The notes beneath the pieces are model-generated. The model made no database searches. It was given only the letters and a program-made list of their open reading frames with translations, and was not told where the DNA came from. Positions 1-5,645 of a stretch of DNA of 8,152 bases are shown in pieces. Source of the stretch: Armatimonadota bacterium (GTDB lineage Bacteria; Armatimonadota; Armatimonadia; Armatimonadales; Armatimonadaceae). Location: positions 1-8,152 of the forward strand of contig JACMIS010000804.1 of the NCBI GenBank assembly GCA_014381035.1, written 5' to 3'. Positions within the stretch are counted from its first letter, which is position 1; each line of letters opens with the position of its first letter. The position numbers and the translations under genes were made by a program.

Positions 1-4
1 GAAT

Positions 5-9
5 GAGGA
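5..9 (+). promoter_or_regulatory. Ribosome binding site of the LamG-like gene
   Basis: GAGGA lies eight bases before the ATG at 18. It decides between the two candidate starts (3 and 18), since it overlaps the ATG at 3 and cannot serve it. Confidence 0.6.
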
Positions 10-17
10 ATCATAGT

Positions 18-890
18 ATGACGATAAGCCCCGAAAACTTTCCTGATCTGATCTCGTTCTGGGATTTTTCCGAGCCGACCGGAAAAGAACGCGTGGCGCG
101 TGGCATACACCCGTATCGTCTGCGCGACTCCGACCCGAAAAAGCCGGTGGTGCGCGCGGGGGAAGGGGTGTTCGGTCCGCACTCCGCTCACATTTCACCG
201 GGGAGCGCGTTCTTCATCCCGCGTGCCGAATGTCCGGCATTGGACCTGCACGGACCGGAGGCGCAGGTGACCGTGGTGGCGTGGGTCAAGCGCGAGTCGT
301 CGCCGAACGCGTGGTCGTGTCAGGCGGTGGCGGGGATGTGGAACGAACACAGTAAGCGGCAGTACTGTTTGTTCCTGAACCTGCAAATATGGGACAGTAG
401 GGAGCAGGTCGGTGCGCACATATCGGCGGTCGGCGGCGCGACCCCCGGCTACAAGTACTGCATGGATGCCGCCATCGGGGCGACCCCGGTCCCGCTCGGC
501 GCGTGGCAGTGTGTGGCGATCACGTATGACGGCAAGCACGCTCGCGCCTATCTTGATGGCAAACTGGACGCACGCGGCAACGACGCAGGTTCCGGGAGCG
601 GAGACCGGAACCCGTACCGGTATGACGGCGGGATATTCGACGCCGGACCGGACGGTGCGGACTTTTCGGTCGGTGCCGTCCTGCGACCGGAGAAGGTAGA
701 CGAGAATCACCGCGAACACGGGAGTGTGCTCGCGAACAACTACTACGGACTCGTCGGCGGGCTTGCCGTCTACAGTCGCGCACTCACAGAGGGCGAAATA
801 GGGCGATTGGCACAGTTCAGAGTCATTAGCCTATCTGGTGAGCGATCTGACGCCGGAATTCGGACGGCGTCATCCCTGCCTCGCGAGTGA
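18..890 (+). CDS. LamG-like concanavalin-fold domain protein
   Basis: A 290-residue protein that is almost entirely one LamG/laminin-G-like jelly-roll domain, a fold that commonly binds carbohydrate or serves as an accessory domain. The opening FPDLISFWDFSEP (residues 8-20) matches the usual first strand of such domains. A central stretch with VTVVAWVKRE, then WQCVAITYDGKHARAYLDGK, and a closing GLVGGLAVYSRALTEGEIGRL are the family's characteristic strands. The favoured start is the ATG at 18, because GAGGA lies at 5-9, eight bases upstream. An in-frame ATG at 3 is possible, and the frame stays open to the window edge, so a longer N-terminus cannot be excluded. From the ATG at 18 there is no signal peptide, which is unusual for LamG proteins. 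The last ~21 residues lie beyond the domain and are encoded over the end of the convergent AraC gene. The fold assignment is firm; ligand and role are unknown. Confidence 0.8.
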   Translation: MTISPENFPDLISFWDFSEPTGKERVARGIHPYRLRDSDPKKPVVRAGEGVFGPHSAHISPGSAFFIPRAECPALDLHGPEAQVTVVAWVKRESSPNAWSCQAVAGMWNEHSKRQYCLFLNLQIWDSREQVGAHISAVGGATPGYKYCMDAAIGATPVPLGAWQCVAITYDGKHARAYLDGKLDARGNDAGSGSGDRNPYRYDGGIFDAGPDGADFSVGAVLRPEKVDENHREHGSVLANNYYGLVGGLAVYSRALTEGEIGRLAQFRVISLSGERSDAGIRTASSLPRE

Positions 891-1752
891 AGTTGCGACT
901 GAAAACGGTGAGCGAGGCAAATCCCGTATGGCGGGCTATCTCGCTGAGGTTGTCATCGGTGGCGGCGAGGCGACTTTTTGCCTCGGCGATTCGCAGGCGG
1001 CGCACGTACTCGAAGACGGTCCGACCGGTCGCGCTTTTGAACAGACGGGCCACATGCTCCTCGCTCAATCCCACGAAAGCAGCGACTTCGGCGAGCCGGG
1101 TCGCGTGGCGCAGACGGCTCCGCAGATAGGATTTGATCCGTCCTACATGGTACCCGCTGTGCGACGTACGGACACCCTGTGTATCCGCTCCTTCCCGCGA
1201 GACGGTGCTCGCACGGGCGAACAGGATCGTCAGACCGACACACAACCCGTGGATGCGAAGCAGATACCCCGGTGCGCGCTGCTCCGCCTCTGCCCGCAGA
1301 TGAAGCAACGTTTCGGCAACGACACTGTTCGACGCGGCGCGGAGACACCGGATCTCCCGCAACCCGAAATTCGCCCACTCTAGAACGCCGCTTTCATCGC
1401 CGGGAATCGGGGCGGTAGCAGAGGAACCGAGCGGCAGCGCGGGAAGCAGTTCCGGGTCGAACGAAAGACGGACGACGTGCAGGCGGCAACCGTTTTCGGG
1501 TTCAACGCCGGAGTACCGCTGGACACAATGGTTGGGCAACGCGATAATATCGCCGGGGCGTAGGTGAACGTCACCCGACGGTCCGCCCCATCCCTCGACC
1601 TCATGGCGGCATTCCCCGTAAAGCACGAAGAGAAATTTTCGGACACGGTTCACCACTGTATGGCTCTCGCTCGGGTCCACATCAACGATCTGCTCGTGGA
1701 CCACCTGGAAGGGGGAGCCGAAATCGGCGACATGGTTGAGCGAATATCCCAT
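826..1752 (-). CDS. AraC-family transcriptional regulator
   Basis: A 308-residue regulator of the usual AraC/XylS length and layout. The N-terminal half (about residues 35-95) looks like a cupin-type sensing domain: HLRPGDIIALPNH resembles the RPGDhhhhPP strand of AraC sensor domains. The C-terminal ~100 residues carry two helix-turn-helix units, about 218-239 (LAEVAAFVGLSEEHVARLF) and 269-291 (LSEIARHTGFASLTVFSRNF), followed by the family-typical GMTPSEFR. It is cytoplasmic and DNA-binding; the effector is probably a small carbohydrate or similar metabolite (inference). It is transcribed divergently from the amidohydrolase operon across a 161-bp gap, so that operon is its most likely target. 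The ATG start has no evident Shine-Dalgarno sequence upstream. Its 3' end overlaps the convergent LamG-like gene by 65 bp. Family assignment is secure; regulon and ligand are inferred. Confidence 0.93.
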   Translation of the reverse strand: MGYSLNHVADFGSPFQVVHEQIVDVDPSESHTVVNRVRKFLFVLYGECRHEVEGWGGPSGDVHLRPGDIIALPNHCVQRYSGVEPENGCRLHVVRLSFDPELLPALPLGSSATAPIPGDESGVLEWANFGLREIRCLRAASNSVVAETLLHLRAEAEQRAPGYLLRIHGLCVGLTILFARASTVSREGADTQGVRTSHSGYHVGRIKSYLRSRLRHATRLAEVAAFVGLSEEHVARLFKSATGRTVFEYVRRLRIAEAKSRLAATDDNLSEIARHTGFASLTVFSRNFTREAGMTPSEFRRQIAHQIG

Positions 1753-1757
1753 AAAAT

Positions 1758-1771
1758 ATCAATCGGCGTCG
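1758..1771 (+). repeat. Direct repeat copy 1 (ATCAAT-NNN-CGTCG)
   Basis: First of two 14-base copies matching at 11 of 14 positions, with the mismatches confined to the central triplet (CGG here, AAA in copy 2). It begins five bases beyond the AraC start codon, where a bound regulator could block its own expression. Candidate operator half-site. Confidence 0.35.
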
Positions 1772-1814
1772 TGTATTATCAGTTTAGGTATCACAACACA
1801 GGAAGAAACCGATT

Positions 1815-1820
1815 TATAAT
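1815..1820 (+). promoter_or_regulatory. Candidate -10 box of the amidohydrolase operon
   Basis: TATAAT matches the sigma70 -10 consensus exactly and lies in the divergent gap, 94 bases before the operon's first start codon. The matching -35 is weak, so activity probably depends on an activator (inference). An AT-rich gap can produce such a hexamer by chance. Confidence 0.4.
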
Positions 1821-1822
1821 AC

Positions 1823-1836
1823 ATCAATAAACGTCG
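1823..1836 (+). repeat. Direct repeat copy 2 (ATCAAT-NNN-CGTCG)
   Basis: Second copy, 65 bases from the first on the same strand. It begins three bases after the TATAAT at 1815-1820 and so covers the predicted transcription start of the amidohydrolase operon. AraC-family proteins often use directly repeated sites, which fits, but two imperfect copies are weak evidence. Confidence 0.35.
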
Positions 1837-1901
1837 CGGCACCATGACGCTTGCTTCGTGCCACGCTGGTTTGACCGGTTTGCGTCTATCCGCCGCTCTA
1901 C

Positions 1902-1907
1902 GAGGAG
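1902..1907 (+). promoter_or_regulatory. Ribosome binding site of the amidohydrolase gene
   Basis: GAGGAG, six bases before the ATG at 1914, is a strong Shine-Dalgarno match and fixes this start. Confidence 0.8.
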
Positions 1908-1913
1908 TCTGCT

Positions 1914-3014
1914 ATGAAGCCTGATATTTCCGCCCCCGACCCATCGGCGATCCCGATCATTGATTGCGACATCCACCCGACTGCGGACAGCCGTCCCGTC
2001 GGACCCTATATTCCCGCCGCCTACCGGGAAGCGGTACGGCAGGGGATGGGTGGGCAACCGGGGCAAGGATACAGCAACCCCTTCGGCGTACAGCGGCGGG
2101 ATGCCTCCTGTGACGATCCCCATCAGGCGGCGTCCGACCTTTTCGACCGCTACGGTATCGCTTACGGGGTTTTGCAACCGCCCGGAATCAGCGTCAGCCT
2201 GTCCACGAATATAGATGTCGGAACCGCGAAAGCGCAAGCGTGGAATGACTGGCAGATCGCGGAATGGCTCGACGCCGACGAGCGGTTTCTCGGCTCGATC
2301 TGTGTCAACATGAACGACGCCCCGGCAGCTGCGAAAGAGATACGCCGCGCCAAAGCCACCCATCCCCGCATGGTGCAGGTGCTGAGTTGCGGGGAAAGTT
2401 TCGATTTGTACGGGCATCGGCGTTATTTCCCGGTCTACGAGGCATGTGAGGAACTCGGGCTACCGTTCGCACTCCATCCCGGCGCGGAGGGAGCCCTCTG
2501 CTCGTCCACGCCGGTCGGGCGACCTTCCAACTATTTCGAGTGGCATACGGGAATCCCGATAACGTACCAGGCACACCTGATCAGCATGGTGACGGAGGGG
2601 ACATTCGAGCTTTTCCCCGGTCTAAAATTCGTTCTGATAGAGGGCGGCTTGGGCTGGCTTGCCCACACGATGTGGCGACTGGACAAAAACTTCAAGGCAT
2701 TGCGTAGCCTGACTCCCTGGCTTAGAAAGGCACCGAGCGAATACATTCGGAATCAAGTCCGGTTGACGACACAGCCGATGGAGGAGCCGGACGATCCGCA
2801 ACATCTCCTGCACATGCTGGATATGATCCACGCCGGGCAGACCGTCTGTTTCGCGTCCGACTTCCCGCACTGGGACTTCGACGACCCGCGCCGTATCTTT
2901 CCGAAGACGATAGACACCGCGCTGAAACGGCGCATTTTCTACGATAACGCCGCCGAGCTGTATCATCTGCCCACTCTGGAAGAAACGCAACAGCGCATGG
3001 CTGCGAAAGGATAA
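1914..3014 (+). CDS. Amidohydrolase-family metalloenzyme (ACMSD-like)
   Basis: A 366-residue TIM-barrel enzyme of the amidohydrolase 2 family, whose members hydrolyse or decarboxylate carboxylated and often aromatic substrates using a divalent metal. Visible signatures are IIDCDIHP at the N-terminus (D19, H21), FALHPG with H188 at the barrel's middle strand, FVLIEGGLGWL (E243) where related enzymes often have a metal-site His, and FASDFPHWD (D316, H319) near the C-terminus. It closes with the usual IFYDNAAELY. The canonical HxH at the first strand is reduced to H21-P-T23, so D19/H21 may act like the ExH pair of resorcylate-type decarboxylases (inference). There is no signal peptide, so it is cytoplasmic. 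It is first in an operon, four bases ahead of the Rieske gene. Fold and family are firm. Whether the reaction is hydrolysis or decarboxylation, and on what substrate, is unknown. Confidence 0.9.
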   Translation: MKPDISAPDPSAIPIIDCDIHPTADSRPVGPYIPAAYREAVRQGMGGQPGQGYSNPFGVQRRDASCDDPHQAASDLFDRYGIAYGVLQPPGISVSLSTNIDVGTAKAQAWNDWQIAEWLDADERFLGSICVNMNDAPAAAKEIRRAKATHPRMVQVLSCGESFDLYGHRRYFPVYEACEELGLPFALHPGAEGALCSSTPVGRPSNYFEWHTGIPITYQAHLISMVTEGTFELFPGLKFVLIEGGLGWLAHTMWRLDKNFKALRSLTPWLRKAPSEYIRNQVRLTTQPMEEPDDPQHLLHMLDMIHAGQTVCFASDFPHWDFDDPRRIFPKTIDTALKRRIFYDNAAELYHLPTLEETQQRMAAKG

Positions 3015-3018
3015 GGAT

Positions 3019-3498
3019 ATGGACAACCCCCCGGTCCAGGGCAGTGATATTCGATTGGAAGGCTACGGCAGCGAACACGCCGCGCTCGACCGTGCCTTCC
3101 GCATCATTGATGAGGCGAAGCCACCTAAAGCACGCCAGCGCGGGCGCATCGTGGTCTGCGCCGCCAGCGAGCTGCCTCCCGGCGCGAAGCGCGTCGTAGA
3201 GGATCCTGAAAGCGGGATCTCAATCGGCGTTTTCAATATCGGCGGGGAGTTCTTCGCGCTGAAAAATGTCTGCCCGCATCTCGGGGCACCCCTCTGTTTG
3301 GGGAGCGTCCACGCGACGCACCGCCCGAGTCCCGTTTTCGAGTTCCGCCCCGATCTCGAAGGGCGCGTGCTCCGTTGCCCGTGGCACGGCTGGGAGTTCG
3401 ACATCGTGACCGGGAAGGCACTGTACGACGCCAAAAGCCGCGTCGCTAGCTATCCGTGCGCCGTGGACGAGAACGGCGATGTGGTGGTGAATCTGTGA
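3019..3498 (+). CDS. Rieske [2Fe-2S] ferredoxin-like protein
   Basis: A 159-residue soluble Rieske protein that would hold one [2Fe-2S] cluster and carry electrons. The cluster ligands are plain: CPHLGAPLC gives C85 and H87, and CPWHGW gives C120 and H123. GRIVVCAASELPPG (42-55) and VFNIGGEFFALKN (71-83) are the usual strands before the first motif. The spacer between the motifs is 32 residues (88-119), longer than the roughly 16-18 of classical oxygenase ferredoxins. About 40 hydrophilic residues precede the domain, with no signal or membrane anchor. It lies four bases after the amidohydrolase stop, with AAAGG at 3006-3010 as ribosome binding site, and its stop overlaps the start of the membrane protein gene. 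No oxygenase large subunit or reductase is seen in the window, so its redox partner is unknown. Iron-sulfur cluster binding is near certain; the biological role is not. Confidence 0.92.
   Translation: MDNPPVQGSDIRLEGYGSEHAALDRAFRIIDEAKPPKARQRGRIVVCAASELPPGAKRVVEDPESGISIGVFNIGGEFFALKNVCPHLGAPLCLGSVHATHRPSPVFEFRPDLEGRVLRCPWHGWEFDIVTGKALYDAKSRVASYPCAVDENGDVVVNL
3483..3490 (+). promoter_or_regulatory. Internal ribosome binding site deciding the GTG start at 3495
   Basis: GGTGGTGA matches 7 of 8 bases of GGAGGTGA and lies inside the last codons of the Rieske gene, with its core seven bases before the GTG at 3495. It supports that start over the upstream in-frame GTG at 3456 and implies translational coupling. 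Confidence 0.6.
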
Positions 3499-5474
3499 GC
3501 GCGACGGCACCTCCCACGCCCAAGCCGCACCCGGTCACGGCGCGGGCGGTCGTTATCGGTTTGATCGGCGCGATTCTGCTTTGCGCGATCACACCCTACA
3601 ACGACTACAAGATCGGGGCGACCTATCTCGCGGGCAATCAGTTTCCCGTCGGCGCGGTTTTCGCGTTGCTACTTTTGGCGGCACCTGTCAATGCGCTCTT
3701 GCGCTGGCTCTCTCCCGTCCGCGCCTTCTCGCGTGCCGAACTACTCACCATCTGGACGCTGATGCTGGTCGCGTCCGGGTTGCCGTCGTCGGGGATGATG
3801 CGCTTCTTTCTGCCGCATATCGCCGCCCCCGGCTACTTCTCGAACGGTGTGAATAACTGGGAGGAACTGGTCTGGGGCGGCTTGCCGGAGTGGCTCAGCC
3901 TCAGCGACCGCGCCGCCGCGAAAGCCTATTTCACCGGCTATCCGCGCGGGGCGGAGCATATTCCATGGGCGGCATGGGTGCGACCGCTCCTCGGTTGGGG
4001 GGCGTTCGCGGCGTGCTTTTTTGTCGCCACGTTCAGTCTGGCGAACTTACTCCGGCGCCAATGGATCGAGAACGAAAAGTTCGTGTTCCCGCTCGTTACC
4101 CTGCCATTACTGCTCGCGGAGGACCCGACGCCCGGCACCCCCCTTCCGCCGATCCTGCGCCACCCTCTTTTGTGGTGTGCGGTCGCGTTTACCACGGGCT
4201 TGCACGGTCTGAACGGGCTACACCAACTCTACCCGACCATTCCCGCTGTCCAGACGGCGATGTATTTGGATAACTTTCTGACCACGCCGCCCTGGAATCA
4301 AGTCGGGCAGATCCCGCTACTGTTCTTTCCGCTCGTGGTCGGGCTTTCGTTCCTGTTGCCTGCCGAAGTGGCGTTCTCGCTCTGGTTTTTCTTTCTGTTT
4401 TACAAGGCGGAGATTCTGATCGGGACCGTTTACAACTGGGACATGCCCGGCTCGCTGGGAAGCCCGTCGGAGCGGCGGTTTCACGCGCTCCAAGGGCTTG
4501 GCGGCGCGTTCGGGCTGATGGGCTGGACGCTCTGGGCGGCGCGGCGGCATTTGCGCGACGTTTGGGAAAAGGCGGTGGGTGGTCCGCGTGCCGCGTTTAT
4601 AGACGACAGCGGCGAGATGTTCTCGTACCGCGCGACGGTGCTCGGACTGGTGCTGAGTTACACTGGTATGGCGATCTGGCTCTGGCTCGCGACCGTTCCC
4701 GGACCGCTGATTGCCCTGAGCCTGTTGCTCCTGACGCTTTCCCTGGTCACGATTTCCTGGGTGGTCACGCAGGCGGGGACGCTGTATATGATTATGCCCT
4801 GCATGGCGATTGACGCGGTCGGCGCGACAGTGGGCACCCGGCACGCCGATCCGGGAGCCTGGTACACCGTCCAGCGGATCGAGTGCATGTTCTACCGGGA
4901 CACACGCGAGTTGCTCCTGCCAGAAATCCTGAGCGGCGCAAAAGCCGCCGAGGTCAGCGGGACCGTGCCGCGGTCGCTTCTTTGGGCGATGGTCGCGTCG
5001 GTGGTACTCGGGGTCGGGGTTTCGCTCGCCGCCTCGTTGTGGTTACCGTACTTCAACGGCGGCGCGATCACGCTCCCGAACACCTGGGCGTTCCGAACCG
5101 GCCCGATGCGCCCGATCCAGATGGCAGGTGGTCTGGTCACCACACCGATCCCCGGCGACTGGGGCGGCATGCTCCAGGTCGTGGGCGGCTTCATCGGAGT
5201 CGTCGCGTTGCTGCTTCTGCGGGCGCGGACCGGGTTCGGGCTGCACCCCATCGGTTTCATCGGGGTTTCCACCGTATCGGGGAAGACGCTCTGGTTCTCG
5301 ATCCTGCTCGGCTGGTTCTGTAAGACGATCCTGCTACGGTTCGCCGGAATGCGCGGGTACCGCGCCGCCCTGCCGTTCTTCGCCGGGTTGATCCTCGGTG
5401 ACGTGATGAATGCAATCTTGTGGACCGTGATCGGGGGGCTGACCGGCGTGGGTTATAACTTCCTTCCCCAGTGA
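3495..5474 (+). CDS. DUF6785/DUF6784-like polytopic membrane protein
   Basis: A 659-residue integral membrane protein with about 12-14 hydrophobic segments, near residues 16-33, 52-72, 81-100, 163-187, 223-240, 274-302, 331-349, 382-400, 404-429, 495-517, 560-576, 598-615 and 623-648. It resembles the DUF6785 family with a DUF6784 C-terminal part. The C-terminal block, with LHPIGF, then TLWFSILLGWFCKTILLRF and PFFAGLILGD, recalls motifs of oligopeptide-transporter (OPT) type proteins, so a transport role is plausible but unproven. The GTG at 3495 is chosen because it overlaps the Rieske TGA as GTGA, has an SD-like site at 3483-3490, and drops an arginine-rich leader that a start at 3456 would add. 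It is the last gene of the operon; the context suggests uptake or export of the substrate or product of the amidohydrolase. The family call rests on recalled motifs. Confidence 0.8.
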   Translation: MSATAPPTPKPHPVTARAVVIGLIGAILLCAITPYNDYKIGATYLAGNQFPVGAVFALLLLAAPVNALLRWLSPVRAFSRAELLTIWTLMLVASGLPSSGMMRFFLPHIAAPGYFSNGVNNWEELVWGGLPEWLSLSDRAAAKAYFTGYPRGAEHIPWAAWVRPLLGWGAFAACFFVATFSLANLLRRQWIENEKFVFPLVTLPLLLAEDPTPGTPLPPILRHPLLWCAVAFTTGLHGLNGLHQLYPTIPAVQTAMYLDNFLTTPPWNQVGQIPLLFFPLVVGLSFLLPAEVAFSLWFFFLFYKAEILIGTVYNWDMPGSLGSPSERRFHALQGLGGAFGLMGWTLWAARRHLRDVWEKAVGGPRAAFIDDSGEMFSYRATVLGLVLSYTGMAIWLWLATVPGPLIALSLLLLTLSLVTISWVVTQAGTLYMIMPCMAIDAVGATVGTRHADPGAWYTVQRIECMFYRDTRELLLPEILSGAKAAEVSGTVPRSLLWAMVASVVLGVGVSLAASLWLPYFNGGAITLPNTWAFRTGPMRPIQMAGGLVTTPIPGDWGGMLQVVGGFIGVVALLLLRARTGFGLHPIGFIGVSTVSGKTLWFSILLGWFCKTILLRFAGMRGYRAALPFFAGLILGDVMNAILWTVIGGLTGVGYNFLPQ

Positions 5475-5505
5475 CGCCGACGTTCTGGTGACGCGTTCGT
5501 TCTGG
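5472..5505 (+). repeat. Imperfect 17-bp tandem duplication at the operon's end
   Basis: Two adjacent 17-base units (5472-5488 and 5489-5505) share TGACGC and CGTTCTGG and match at 14 of 17 positions. The first begins with the TGA stop codon of the membrane protein gene. Probably a small slippage duplication; a protein-binding role cannot be excluded. Confidence 0.55.
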
Positions 5506-5530
5506 TACGAAAAAAATTCTTTACTACTGC

Positions 5531-5560
5531 TTGACGAAAACCACTAACTCGGGTTACAAT
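5531..5560 (+). promoter_or_regulatory. Sigma70-type promoter of the LacI-family gene
   Basis: TTGACG (5531-5536) and TACAAT (5555-5560) each match the -35 and -10 consensus at 5 of 6 bases, with an 18-base spacer. A seven-A tract at 5510-5516 lies about 50-57 bases before the predicted start of transcription (about 5566-5567), where a distal UP element would be. The predicted leader is about 80 bases. This is the best promoter in the window and suggests that the regulator, and perhaps the lyase after it, is transcribed independently of the upstream operon. Confidence 0.65.
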
Positions 5561-5605
5561 CGGAGAGACTGATTTATCGTTAGGTTAGAAAACCCGTACT
5601 CTTCA

Positions 5606-5616
5606 TCGCAATGCGA
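5606..5616. promoter_or_regulatory. Short palindrome in the leader, possible autoregulatory operator
   Basis: TCGCA-A-TGCGA is a perfect 5-bp inverted repeat around a single base. It lies about 40 bases after the predicted transcription start and 30 bases before the LacI start codon. LacI-family proteins bind such palindromes and often repress their own genes. The odd centre differs from the common central-CG operators, and the site is short, so the assignment is tentative. Confidence 0.3.
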
Positions 5617-5645
5617 ACTGGGTATGGTATCGTAAGAAAGCAGTA

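Larger units (their letters stand above)
1753..1913. promoter_or_regulatory. Divergent regulatory region, AraC gene / amidohydrolase operon
   Basis: This 161-bp, AT-richer gap separates the divergent starts and must hold promoters for both directions. For the plus strand a perfect TATAAT lies at 1815-1820, with only a weak -35 (ACAACA at 1793-1798, 16-base spacer, 3 of 6 consensus). A poor -35 with a good -10 is what an activator-dependent promoter often looks like. On the minus strand GATAAT (1780-1775) is a possible -10 without a good -35. Two 14-base sites sharing ATCAAT-NNN-CGTCG lie at 1758-1771 and 1823-1836. Two copies of GGTTTG lie nine bases apart at 1868-1873 and 1877-1882. All are candidate regulator contacts; none is proven. 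Confidence 0.5.

Noticed and set aside
195..719. 174-codon minus-strand frame opposite the LamG-like gene
   Set aside because: Arg-rich low-complexity translation with no family resemblance; the plus-strand frame has convincing LamG strands.
838..1383. 181-codon plus-strand frame opposite the AraC gene
   Set aside because: No domain is recognisable and it is fully antisense to a well-supported AraC regulator.
1871..1899. TTGACC considered as the -35 of the amidohydrolase operon
   Set aside because: No acceptable -10 hexamer lies 16-18 bases downstream; that segment is GC-rich.
1824..2417. 197-codon open frame on the minus strand opposite the amidohydrolase gene
   Set aside because: It lies opposite a gene with clear family motifs, has no recognisable domain, and long antisense frames are expected in GC-rich coding DNA.
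3456..3494. Upstream GTG start adding 13 residues to the membrane protein
   Set aside because: The added leader is Arg-rich and lies deep in the Rieske gene, while the GTG at 3495 has an SD-like site and the typical stop/start overlap.
4317..4844. 175-codon minus-strand frame inside the membrane protein gene
   Set aside because: Its translation is rich in Arg, Pro, Gln and His without domain features; it is a reverse-complement shadow of hydrophobic membrane codons.
5496..5511. Hairpin TTCGT...ACGAA considered as a terminator after the membrane protein gene
   Set aside because: The stem is only 5 bp and is followed by A residues, not T, on the coding strand, so it is not an intrinsic terminator for the operon.
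5550..5596. Inverted repeat CGGGTT/AACCCG across the LacI leader
   Set aside because: Six-base arms separated by about 35 bases are too weak and distant to call a structure or operator.
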